From an uncultured Duncaniella sp. (GTDB lineage Bacteria; Bacteroidota; Bacteroidia; Bacteroidales; Muribaculaceae), in assembly GCA_958352885.1 (NCBI GenBank), contig CATWQI010000005.1, positions 124,001 through 188,000 of the forward strand: DNA of 64,000 nt, given 5' to 3'. The notes under the pieces are model-generated. The model ran no database searches. It worked only from the letters and a program-made list of their open reading frames with translations, and was not told where the DNA came from. This document shows, in pieces, positions 1 through 7,882 of this stretch. The first letter of the stretch is position 1. Every line of letters starts with the position of its first letter. The position numbers were made by a program, and so were the translations under genes.

Positions 1-129
1 CTCCGAGCGCAGCAAAGATGATGACAGCGAGCTTAATTTTTCCTCACAACCATTCTGAGGTAGACTGTAACCTACACGTCCTGGACGTGACAGCTCGAAA
101 ATTAACTTTCCGTAGTATTTTCTATTCAT
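1..129 (-). CDS. gcvPB: Glycine dehydrogenase (decarboxylating) subunit 2, N-terminal fragment
   Basis: The first 43 codons of a gene that runs off the left edge of the window. Translating the minus strand from the ATG at 127-129 gives MNRKYYGKLIFELSRPGRVG and then a YSLP stretch, which matches the conserved start of the C-terminal (PB) half of split P-protein. It begins 13 bases after the gcvPA stop, so the two halves are translated from one message. In this family the PLP-binding lysine lies in the PB half, outside the window. The partial length limits what can be checked, but the opening motif and the gene order make the call secure. Confidence 0.9.
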   Translation of the reverse strand, partial: MNRKYYGKLIFELSRPGRVGYSLPQNGCEEKLSSLSSSLLRSE

Positions 130-142
130 AGTCGCAAGGATT

Positions 143-1528
143 TTAATTGTTAGATTCCATTCCGGCAGCCGGATTGAATGAAGGGACTTTGGCCTTTGAG
201 AATGTCTCAGCTCTCCATATATAGCGGTCGAGTTCCTCCCGTGAGCGCATCTCGGTCACACAGATTAGAAGTTCATCATCTGCGATTTTAACACCCGGGA
301 GACATCCGCATGCACTGCATACCTCTATGAAATCCTCAAGACTGACTTCCCCTTTGAATCTCATAACGAATTCATTGAGGAACGGCTTCCCCGGATACTT
401 CATTTCAAAAGCACCGCTTGCCGCAAGCTTTTCGGCAAGGTAATGAGCGCCCGCATATGAAAGTTCATTGACTTCCCGCAGCCCCTTTTCCCCCATTAGA
501 GAAAGGTATACCGCAGCATATAGTGCCATTAATCCCTGGTTGGAGCAGATATTTGAGGTCGCTTTGTCTCGGCGGATATGTTGTTCACGAGCCTGTAGAG
601 TCAGGACAAAAACCCGTTGTCCGTCTGCATCAGTAGTAGCACCGACTATACGTCCCGGAAGCTTACGCATCAAAGCCTTTGTGCAACACATATACCCAAG
701 ATAAGGACCGCCGAAATTAAGTGGCATACCAAGCGACTGTGCCTCGCCGGCAGCAATGTCCGCTCCCCACTCTGCCGGGGACTTGATGACACCGAGAGCT
801 GATGCAGGGGCTGTCATGATTAGAAGAGCCTTAGCGGCATGTACCATATCTGCCACACCGGTGTAATCTTCCAAAATTCCGTAGAAGTTAGGAGTTGCTA
901 CTACCACGCCGGCCACATCACCGGCTGACAGCATTTCCTTCAGGGCCTCGAGATCAGTCTCACCATCCTTTTCAGGTATAGTATCGATTTGGATACCATG
1001 GTAGTGGGTATAGGTGTCTATGACTTCACGATAAATTGGATTGACGGTTGATGACACAAGCACACGGTTTTTCTTCCGCGCATTTGCCACCGCCATCATT
1101 ACCGCTTCTGCTACTGCAGTGGTGCCGTCATACATGGAGGCATTAGACACATCCAGCCCGGTGAGCTGAGTCATCATGGTCTGGTATTCGAAAATGTACT
1201 GAAGTGTACCCTGCGAAATTTCCGGCTGGTACGGAGTGTAAGCCGTGAGAAATTCAGAACGGGAAATAATTGTCTGAATAACTGATGGTGCATAGTGATC
1301 ATAGAAACCTGCGCCAGCGAAACATGTCTGTGGCTGATTTTTAACCGCCAATCCTTCAAAGAAATCACGTACCTCTTTCTCGCTCATTTGCGGAGCAAGG
1401 TCATAGTCGCGATTCAGCTTCAGTTGCTCTGGTATATCGGAGTACAAATCCTTGAGGTCGGTCATGCCGCATTTCTCAAGCATTTGAGCGATATCCTCCG
1501 GTGTATGAGGAAAATATCTATGTTGCAT
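143..1528 (-). CDS. gcvPA: Glycine dehydrogenase (decarboxylating) subunit 1
   Basis: N-terminal half of the P-protein of the glycine cleavage system, which decarboxylates glycine and passes the aminomethyl group to the lipoyl arm of GcvH. The 461 residues are the usual length for the stand-alone PA subunit, and the protein keeps the family opening (HRYFPHTPEDIAQML) and the segment DGTTAVAEA near residue 135. It has the fold of a PLP-dependent aminotransferase-like subunit but lacks the PLP lysine, which belongs to PB. It sits between gcvH (21 bases upstream) and gcvPB (13 bases downstream) in the operon lplA-gcvT-gcvH-gcvPA-gcvPB. The split P-protein is notable because many bacteria, including well-studied Bacteroides, carry one fused protein of about 950 residues. 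Confidence 0.95.
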   Translation of the reverse strand: MQHRYFPHTPEDIAQMLEKCGMTDLKDLYSDIPEQLKLNRDYDLAPQMSEKEVRDFFEGLAVKNQPQTCFAGAGFYDHYAPSVIQTIISRSEFLTAYTPYQPEISQGTLQYIFEYQTMMTQLTGLDVSNASMYDGTTAVAEAVMMAVANARKKNRVLVSSTVNPIYREVIDTYTHYHGIQIDTIPEKDGETDLEALKEMLSAGDVAGVVVATPNFYGILEDYTGVADMVHAAKALLIMTAPASALGVIKSPAEWGADIAAGEAQSLGMPLNFGGPYLGYMCCTKALMRKLPGRIVGATTDADGQRVFVLTLQAREQHIRRDKATSNICSNQGLMALYAAVYLSLMGEKGLREVNELSYAGAHYLAEKLAASGAFEMKYPGKPFLNEFVMRFKGEVSLEDFIEVCSACGCLPGVKIADDELLICVTEMRSREELDRYIWRAETFSKAKVPSFNPAAGMESNN

Positions 1529-1549
1529 TTGAAATTCGTTGGGAGGTAA

Positions 1550-1927
1550 TTAGTGTTTCTCTGATTCGCAGTGAGCTTTATAAGCATCCTCGTCCATCAG
1601 GTTTTCAAGTTCTGATGGGTCAGAGAGCTCAACTTCTATAATCCAATTATTCATCGCATCCTCATTAATCAGACGTGGATTATCTATCAGCTCTTCATTT
1701 ATATTTATTACGGCTCCACTTACAGGAGATATGAGGTCACTAGCCGCTTTTACACTTTCTACTGCGCCAAAATCCTCTCCAGCCTCGACATCGTCACCCT
1801 GCTCAGGCATGTCTACATACACTACGTTGCCAAGAGCATTCTGCGCATATTCAGTAATGCCAATGAAGCCTGTGTTACCTTCAACTTTTACATACTCGTG
1901 AGTGGGGGAATAATATATCTTGCTCAT
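1550..1927 (-). CDS. gcvH: Glycine cleavage system H protein
   Basis: Small lipoyl carrier protein of 125 residues that shuttles the aminomethyl intermediate between the P and T proteins and the reduced lipoyl arm to the L protein. The lipoylation site is Lys60 within GAVESVKAASDLISPVSG, the standard H-protein signature. The length is normal and the start gives the typical SKIYYSPTHEYV opening. It lies between gcvT and gcvPA. The lipoate ligase encoded at the head of the same operon is the obvious candidate to modify it. Confidence 0.97.
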   Translation of the reverse strand: MSKIYYSPTHEYVKVEGNTGFIGITEYAQNALGNVVYVDMPEQGDDVEAGEDFGAVESVKAASDLISPVSGAVININEELIDNPRLINEDAMNNWIIEVELSDPSELENLMDEDAYKAHCESEKH

Positions 1928-1978
1928 AACTGTAAGTTTGTTTAGTTAATTTAGTTGTTTGTTTGGAATTATATTTGG

Positions 1979-3076
1979 TTATTTCTTATACGATTTCTTA
2001 TAAAATTTTTTTGCCACGACTTTTGCCGGGAAGGTCTTCTTCCGGATACGTATTTTCAGTTCGCTATCTTTAACTGCATATGGTGTCTGCACGAGAGCGG
2101 CAGCAATACTTTTATCTACAGATATGCCTCTATAGCCGGTGGTAACGTACCCTACCACTTCATCGGCATCATTGAGCACTTCATATCCGTGCCGAGGAAT
2201 TGCCTTATCAGCCATTTCGAGACCAATCAGTTTACGAGGAGCTCCTTCCTCCTTCTGTCGGGCAATCACATCCTTCCCGATAAATTCCGGTTTGTCAAGT
2301 TTGACAAACATAGACAGGCAAGCTTCAACCGGAGAAATATCATCGCCAAGTTCATCTCCATACAGAGGCAATCCGACCTCAAAACGGAGGGTATCACGGC
2401 ACCCAAGCCCGCAAGGCTCCACTCTGCCGGATTCAATAAGTTCATCCCAAAGAGTGCGTATGGTATCATGGTCGGCATACACCTCAAATCCGTCCTCACC
2501 CGTATAACCGGTGCGACTTACAAGTATATGTTTACCATCAAGTTCAGATTCTTTAAATGTATAAAACTCAAGTTCCTTGCAACTTATTCCAAGTACTTCC
2601 TCCATCACTTGTTCAGATTCAGGTCCTTGTATCGCAAGCTCGCCAAGGCTGTCGCTGAGATGGTCTATCTCCACATTATAGTCTTCAGCATGAGACGTAA
2701 TCCATGCAACATCCTTATCAATATTTGAGGCATTTATCACAAGAAAGAAATTGTTTTCGCCCCTTTTATAAACAAGGAGGTCATCTACCACCCCGCCTTT
2801 AGGGTTAAGCATCATTCCATAGAAAATCTTACCGTCAGGAGCGCCGGCAATATCATTGGTAAATATATGATTTACAAATTTCTCCGCATCCGGTCCTGAG
2901 ATGTTTACCTCGCCCATATGAGATACATCGAATACACCACAGGCATTTCGCACAGCATTGTGCTCCTCCACAATACCTTTATATTGTATAGGCATGTCAA
3001 AGCCGCCAAACGGGCTCATAAGAGCACCCAGAGAGACATGCTTGTCATGCAAACAGGTCTTTTTATTCTCTTCCAT
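1979..3076 (-). CDS. gcvT: Glycine cleavage system T protein (aminomethyltransferase)
   Basis: Tetrahydrofolate-dependent aminomethyltransferase that releases ammonia from the H-protein-bound intermediate and forms 5,10-methylene-THF. The 365 residues match the family length. Recognisable landmarks are the N-terminal GGFDMPIQYKGIVEEH and VFDVSHMGE segments, the folate-domain stretch GGVVDDLLVYKRG near residue 94, and a YTGEDGFEVY segment near residue 191. It follows lplA by 18 bases and precedes gcvH by 51 bases. Nothing is unusual in the sequence. Confidence 0.97.
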   Translation of the reverse strand: MEENKKTCLHDKHVSLGALMSPFGGFDMPIQYKGIVEEHNAVRNACGVFDVSHMGEVNISGPDAEKFVNHIFTNDIAGAPDGKIFYGMMLNPKGGVVDDLLVYKRGENNFFLVINASNIDKDVAWITSHAEDYNVEIDHLSDSLGELAIQGPESEQVMEEVLGISCKELEFYTFKESELDGKHILVSRTGYTGEDGFEVYADHDTIRTLWDELIESGRVEPCGLGCRDTLRFEVGLPLYGDELGDDISPVEACLSMFVKLDKPEFIGKDVIARQKEEGAPRKLIGLEMADKAIPRHGYEVLNDADEVVGYVTTGYRGISVDKSIAAALVQTPYAVKDSELKIRIRKKTFPAKVVAKKFYKKSYKK

Positions 3077-3094
3077 TTTACTTGAAATTATATT

Positions 3095-4072
3095 TTAGAA
3101 TATAAGGTTAATGAATTCTTGTGTGGACAGTCCAGGGATAACTTTTTCCGGAGGATTCTCTAAAAGGACAGATTGAATCACACTCTTATCATATGGCATA
3201 TCCTTAAGCAAGGAATTAAGATATTTCTCCGCATCCGCTGTCTCAAGGAAATCACCGGAAAGAGACAGACTGCCAATCTGACCGTGATTTAACGCCATCG
3301 TTATGCCTATCTCTCCTACGCCGTCAATGCGCCGCACAACTGATAACTCCCCTTTTGGATTCTTTCCCCTGAGCCATTCATCTCTGTAATACTCCTGCTC
3401 TATGGCTACAATTGCAGCGATATCATCATTAGATAACCCCATCGTCTCGCCATCAATAATAGTATCAAGAATATGTTTCTTAAAATCTGCGATTGAGAGG
3501 TGAGGCAAGCATGCCTTGATGCTTGTGACGCGACTTTTTGTGGATGCCACACCATGAGATGCAAGCTTAGCCTTCGACGGAGATAATGCGTTCGCCATCC
3601 GGTCCACATCAAAATCATATAGCATTGTCCCATGCACAATACTCCGTCCGGGAATATGATAGAACGAATTGCCGGAGACTTTCCTGTCTCCTATGAGTAT
3701 ATCGTTACGGGAATTGTCTGAGGCATCAAGGTCAAGCAGACGTAGTGATTTAGCGATTCGCGAGGTGTAATCGGAGAACGTAGTGCATACATCATCGGAA
3801 GAGGTAATGTATGAGAACATTATATTATTCATATCCGCCACTACTGCACCGCCACCGCTTTTGCGTCGGCAAATATCGATGCCTTTCTCCCGGCAGTAAT
3901 CCACATTGACTTCCTTGTCAATCAGTTGGTGACGACCAACTATAACTGTCGGCTCGACCTGCCACATGAAGAAAAAATCCCTGTCAGGATACTTTTTGGC
4001 GAGGTATTCCTCCTCCGCCAGATAAAACGGCAATCTTCGTGCCTTTGTATCGTTGATGACTACTAAATCCAT
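3095..4072 (-). CDS. lplA: Lipoate-protein ligase A
   Basis: ATP-dependent ligase that attaches free lipoate to lipoyl-domain proteins. The catalytic family signature RRKSGGGAVV occupies residues 69-78, and the 325 residues include both the large N-terminal transferase domain and the C-terminal accessory domain typical of bacterial LplA. It is the first gene of the operon and is followed by gcvT, so its most likely client is GcvH; pyruvate and 2-oxoglutarate dehydrogenase E2 subunits could be others. A near-consensus Bacteroidetes promoter ends 22 bases before its ATG. Confidence 0.93.
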   Translation of the reverse strand: MDLVVINDTKARRLPFYLAEEEYLAKKYPDRDFFFMWQVEPTVIVGRHQLIDKEVNVDYCREKGIDICRRKSGGGAVVADMNNIMFSYITSSDDVCTTFSDYTSRIAKSLRLLDLDASDNSRNDILIGDRKVSGNSFYHIPGRSIVHGTMLYDFDVDRMANALSPSKAKLASHGVASTKSRVTSIKACLPHLSIADFKKHILDTIIDGETMGLSNDDIAAIVAIEQEYYRDEWLRGKNPKGELSVVRRIDGVGEIGITMALNHGQIGSLSLSGDFLETADAEKYLNSLLKDMPYDKSVIQSVLLENPPEKVIPGLSTQEFINLIF

Positions 4073-4094
4073 CTTTATATAAGGTTAACTGCTG

Positions 4095-4127
4095 CAAAAA
4101 TACTAATTTTGAAATTATCTGAGCAAA
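4095..4127 (-). promoter_or_regulatory. Promoter of the lplA-gcv operon
   Basis: Read on the minus strand, TTTG (4124-4127) is followed after 21 bases by TATTTTTG (4095-4102), a match to the Bacteroidetes -33/-7 consensus. Transcription would start near 4088, giving a leader of about 16 bases, too short for a glycine riboswitch. Confidence 0.7.
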
Positions 4128-4383
4128 TAAAAAATATGTTTTTTAACCATATTATTTCTTTTGTCAGTTAACAGAATGCACACCACCAACATCACTGAAG
4201 CTACAGGTAAAAACAAGTTTTCATTTAATCAACTTAGCAAACTCAAGCTTAATCGCATATTCCCTGCATTTATGAATCATGAATCGGCAGATTATATATG
4301 ACGAGGTGCTCATTCCTAATTCACAAACAATAATCATCGCCCGAGTTGCGTTATTAGATATAAACAACCAGCATTCAATGCCT

Positions 4384-4542
4384 ATGGATAAAATTTCTAC
4401 TCGCACTACATTTTCATCACAAAAACCGTCTGCCGATGTCGTTACTCCAAGCCCGATGAGTTTAGAAAAAATCAGGCAGTTCGCACGAGCATACGCATAC
4501 TCAAAGGTAATAGGGAAACTTGGTGGAATGATACTTAATTAA
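4384..4542 (+). CDS. Small hypothetical protein (52 aa)
   Basis: A short reading frame whose C-terminal half (LEKIRQFARAYAYSKVIGKL, then GGMILN) has the look of a small conserved Bacteroidales protein: an amphipathic, basic helix followed by a GG-hydrophobic tail ending in LN. The frame is open from 4279, but the upstream part reads poorly and the ATG codons at 4378 or 4384 are better starts; I chose 4384 (MDKISTRTTF). It precedes rmuC by 15 bases on the same strand, which suggests co-transcription. The function is unknown. The rest of the 4073-4383 gap holds only the lplA promoter and AT-rich sequence. Confidence 0.5.
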   Translation: MDKISTRTTFSSQKPSADVVTPSPMSLEKIRQFARAYAYSKVIGKLGGMILN

Positions 4543-4557
4543 GTAAAGATTAGTATA

Positions 4558-5928
4558 ATGATTGTATTAATTGTAATTACAGTGATTGCCGCAGTCATAG
4601 CGGTAATTGCCATGCTATATGCTTTTAAAGTTTCCAAAGGGAAAGAGGAGCTCAATCGTGATTATGTTTCGCTTCAAAAGGAGAATATGAATGTAAACAT
4701 AGTCCTCCAGAGAAAAAATGCAGAAATGGAGGCTCTTATCAGAAATGCTACCGAGAGCCGCACAACCATCTCCGCAATGCAGCAGAAGTTAGATGACGCA
4801 CAGTGCCGTCTTACAGAAACGAGAGAGGAGAATGCCAGACTCAAATCCTCCTTACAGCATTTCAATGATGAACAGGAATATCGGGAAAAGCAACTTGAAA
4901 CTCAATTTAAAAATCTTGCAAATGAAATTCTTAAACAGAATTCAATCGAGTTCAAGGCTGCAAACGAAGAACGTCTGAACCAAATCCTCAATCCTTTGAA
5001 AGTAAATCTCGAGGAATTCAGGAAGACTGTTACCGAAACATACAATAGCGAGGCTCGTGAACGGTTTTCTCTCCAAGAAAGAATCAAGGAGCTTGTCGAC
5101 CTGAATCAGAATATCTCACGTGAAGCACGCGAGCTGGCAGAAGCATTGCGTGGCAACAGTAAGGTTCAAGGCGACTGGGGCGAGTTTGTGCTTGAATCGA
5201 TATTGGAAAAATCAGGTTTGATAAAGGATGAAGAATACTTCATTCAGGCAACAACAGATGATGCAGGAAAAACTTTGCGCAACGAGGAAGGCAAAAATCT
5301 CCGACCGGACGTAGTAGTGAAATATCCGGACGGACGATATGTCATTATAGATTCTAAGGTTTCGCTCACAGCGTTTGTCGATTATGTCAATGCAGATGAT
5401 GAGGACGTGAAGAAAAGTTGCGCAGTACGACATGTGCGTTCCGTGAAGAGCCATATTGATGAGCTTGCCAGAAAAAGCTATCAGAATTATGTCGGCGAGT
5501 CCAAACTGGACTTCGTAATGATGTTCATACCTAATGAGCCTGCGTATATTGCTGCTATGCGGCTTGAGCCAACGCTCTGGCAGGAGGCTTATGACAAGAA
5601 TGTTCTAATTGTCTCTCCGACACATCTCGTATCCGGACTAAGATTGATATCTCAATTGTGGAGTCGCGACAGATATACAAAAAATGCCATAAAGATAGCG
5701 GAAGAAGCAGGCAAAATGTATGATAAGTTCGCTGATTTCATATTAGATATGGAAAAGATAGAAAAAGCTCTTAACACCACACAAAAAGCCTACGGTGATG
5801 CCATGAACAAACTCACCGCAGGCAAAGGGAATCTGGTGTCAAGAGCCCAGAAAATGCATGCTCTTGGAATCAAGGCCTCCAAGCAGTTATCATCCTCAGT
5901 ATTGAACAGTCAGGATGATGATATTTAA
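4558..5928 (+). CDS. rmuC: DNA recombination protein RmuC
   Basis: RmuC family protein of 456 residues. An N-terminal membrane segment (about residues 2-22) is followed by a long coiled coil (about 25-190) and then the RmuC core. The core starts at QGDWGEFVLESILEKSG (about residue 203) and includes LRPDVVVKYPDG and IIDSKVSLTAF (about 247-270), a restriction-endonuclease-like fold with acidic and lysine residues. RmuC limits DNA inversions at short inverted repeats in E. coli; its biochemical activity is not settled. It starts 15 bases after the small protein, and its stop lies 10 bases from the convergent metal permease gene with no obvious terminator between them. Confidence 0.93.
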   Translation: MIVLIVITVIAAVIAVIAMLYAFKVSKGKEELNRDYVSLQKENMNVNIVLQRKNAEMEALIRNATESRTTISAMQQKLDDAQCRLTETREENARLKSSLQHFNDEQEYREKQLETQFKNLANEILKQNSIEFKAANEERLNQILNPLKVNLEEFRKTVTETYNSEARERFSLQERIKELVDLNQNISREARELAEALRGNSKVQGDWGEFVLESILEKSGLIKDEEYFIQATTDDAGKTLRNEEGKNLRPDVVVKYPDGRYVIIDSKVSLTAFVDYVNADDEDVKKSCAVRHVRSVKSHIDELARKSYQNYVGESKLDFVMMFIPNEPAYIAAMRLEPTLWQEAYDKNVLIVSPTHLVSGLRLISQLWSRDRYTKNAIKIAEEAGKMYDKFADFILDMEKIEKALNTTQKAYGDAMNKLTAGKGNLVSRAQKMHALGIKASKQLSSSVLNSQDDDI

Positions 5929-5938
5929 AAAATACTTT

Positions 5939-7192
5939 TTACTGCTGTTTGACGTTAAATCCCGCATTAGATACAGCGGCGATTACCATGCTGTCAGCGA
6001 CATCGCCTTCGATAATCGCTTTGCCATCACTCAGGCCAACGGTTACGTTCTTAACACCAGGTAAAGTTGCAAGAGCTTTCTCCACTGTCGAGCGGCAGTG
6101 AGAGCATGACATACCTTCGATGAAATATTCCTTAGTCATAGTGTCAGTATTATTGAGATTATGTGAGTGGTTATGATTTCTGTTTTTATATAGAGCGTAA
6201 ATCAGCAGTACCGCAAGTATCACAGAGCAGATTGTCTCGAGGATCCCGAACGATGTATGGCAAGCCGGAGCAAAAGCCTGCACATCCGGCATGAACCAAT
6301 TACGAGGTAATATATAATCGATAATTAACCCGAATAATAAGGCAGTGAGGATTACAGATACCACATATATAAATGTGGCTCGTTTACCTAATGTTTTATT
6401 AAGAATCATTACCGAAGCGAAGTTTGCAGCCGGTCCGGCCATAAGCAACACGAATCCCACACCGGGAGTCAATCCTTTGCAGATAAGTGACAACGCTATA
6501 GGTATGGAGCCGGTAGCACATACATACATCGGCACTGCTATCACTACCATGAGAAGCATCGCAAGGATGGGATACCGGCTAAGGCTAAGGAGGAGGTCAT
6601 CCGGCACAGCGACAGTGATGAGTGCGGCTATTATAAGCCCGACGACAAGCCATTTACCCACACTTGCCACCATATCGACAAATCCATATCTGATGGCTTC
6701 AACCAATTTTGCTGAAAATGATGGTTCAGAGGATTCGTTTTGGGGCATATAGCATTGCGATCCATGGCTTTCACTGCTATCTTCGCTGTCAAATCTGCTG
6801 ACAGACCAACCACCTGCGACAGCTCCGAATAGAGCCGCTATTGGACGAAGAATTGCAAAAGGAAGCCCTAATAATGAATATGTTGCGGCAATACTATCCA
6901 CTCCGGTCTGTGGAGTGGCTATCAGGAATGAAGTAGCGGCTCCTTTGGATGCCCCTTGCCGGCGCAGAGACACAGATGTCGGCAAAACTCCGCAAGAGCA
7001 TAGTGGAAGAGGGATACCGAATAAAGCTGCCTTGAGAACGGGGCGGATACCTTTGCCTGAAAGATGGCGAGCCATCATCTCAGGCTTAACAAAAGCATGC
7101 AGTAATCCGGCGATAAAGAATCCTAACAAGATGTATGGTGACATCTCGTTGACAATGGATAGAAGCGAAATCAGGAAATGTGAGAAATTCAT
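5939..7192 (-). CDS. Heavy-metal permease (YraQ/DUF318 type) with C-terminal HMA domain
   Basis: Polytopic membrane protein of 417 residues from the YraQ/DUF318 permease family, whose members include the SO_0444-type copper/zinc efflux proteins. Family hallmarks are PLCSCGVLP near residue 60, ATPQTGVDS near 91 and AGPAANFASV near 250. After the last membrane helix comes a His/Asn-rich linker (NRNHNHSHN) and then a complete heavy-metal-associated domain (about 352-417) with the metal-binding motif GMSCSHC. Export of a soft or transition metal is the likely role; the exact metal cannot be read from sequence. The upstream neighbour is an HMA-AraC regulator. The gap between the two holds a separate -7 element. 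Confidence 0.85.
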   Translation of the reverse strand: MNFSHFLISLLSIVNEMSPYILLGFFIAGLLHAFVKPEMMARHLSGKGIRPVLKAALFGIPLPLCSCGVLPTSVSLRRQGASKGAATSFLIATPQTGVDSIAATYSLLGLPFAILRPIAALFGAVAGGWSVSRFDSEDSSESHGSQCYMPQNESSEPSFSAKLVEAIRYGFVDMVASVGKWLVVGLIIAALITVAVPDDLLLSLSRYPILAMLLMVVIAVPMYVCATGSIPIALSLICKGLTPGVGFVLLMAGPAANFASVMILNKTLGKRATFIYVVSVILTALLFGLIIDYILPRNWFMPDVQAFAPACHTSFGILETICSVILAVLLIYALYKNRNHNHSHNLNNTDTMTKEYFIEGMSCSHCRSTVEKALATLPGVKNVTVGLSDGKAIIEGDVADSMVIAAVSNAGFNVKQQ

Positions 7193-7218
7193 AACTACAA
7201 CAATAAAAAATTATACTG

Positions 7219-7226
7219 CAAAGTTA
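7219..7226 (-). promoter_or_regulatory. -7 element for the metal permease
   Basis: On the minus strand this reads TAACTTTG, an exact TAnnTTTG match 26 bases upstream of the permease ATG. No clear TTTG is seen at -33. An imperfect dyad sits just upstream (7256-7286, TTCCGGGGAA facing TTCCCGAAT). Confidence 0.5.
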
Positions 7227-7321
7227 CGATGCCCCGTCCGCATCTATGTTACACTATTCCGGGGAAATATTGCACAATTCCCGAATATGCGCATTCTGCC
7301 GCTAACGCTTAAATACTTCTC

Positions 7322-7876
7322 TCAGACTTCATTAAGGTCCTTACGGGGTGATGATGATTTAACATATTCGGTGGGAGTCATCCCGGTCACCATCTTAAAT
7401 TGCCTTGACAAATGAGATACGCTCGAATAGCCTGTTCTGTATGAAATCTCACTCAGCGTCAGTTCTCCATATCTGATAAGCTCCTTCACCCATTCGATTT
7501 TCTGTGCTATGTAGTATTTTTCTATAGTCCTCCCCTCCTTCCCTGAGAATATACGGCTTGCCGTGTCATACGAAACCCCTACGCTGTTTTCCACACAGCC
7601 AGATAGATTATGATCATAGCCATTCTCCTCCCTCACATGGTGGATAATCGCACGTTTGACGTTTTCCACAATAGCCGTTTCTGCATCAAGGACTCGGGAA
7701 AAACCTTCCGCCTCAAGAAGCCGGTCCAGTGTATTAAGCTCATCTGATGTCACCGGTTCTCTTAATTCCGCCATACCCAATTCAATATGTTCGGGAGTAA
7801 GGCCAGCCGCAACAATTGCTTTCCTGACAGCATTAGCGCAATGGTGGCAAACCATATTCTTTATCGTAATCTTCAT
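7322..7876 (-). CDS. AraC-family regulator with N-terminal HMA-like metal-binding domain
   Basis: A 184-residue protein joining two domains. Residues 1-65 resemble a heavy-metal-associated domain with metal ligands in NMVCHHCANAV (Cys10, Cys13, with two histidines between them). Residues about 75-175 form an AraC-type DNA-binding domain, including the second helix-turn-helix LTLSEISYRTGYSSVSHLSR and the terminal GMTPTEYVK. This suggests a one-component metal sensor. It starts 6 bases after tilS and lies upstream of the HMA-containing permease, its likely target. The link between metal binding and transcription is inferred from architecture and position, not shown. Confidence 0.85.
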   Translation of the reverse strand: MKITIKNMVCHHCANAVRKAIVAAGLTPEHIELGMAELREPVTSDELNTLDRLLEAEGFSRVLDAETAIVENVKRAIIHHVREENGYDHNLSGCVENSVGVSYDTASRIFSGKEGRTIEKYYIAQKIEWVKELIRYGELTLSEISYRTGYSSVSHLSRQFKMVTGMTPTEYVKSSSPRKDLNEV

Positions 7877-7882
7877 GAATAT

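Noticed and set aside
1955..2728. Long open frame on the plus strand (257 codons)
   Set aside because: Lies fully antisense to gcvT; composition is phenylalanine- and histidine-rich shadow sequence with no family resemblance.
4073..4102. Possible glycine riboswitch before the glycine cleavage operon
   Set aside because: The predicted leader is only about 16 bases, far too short for the aptamer.
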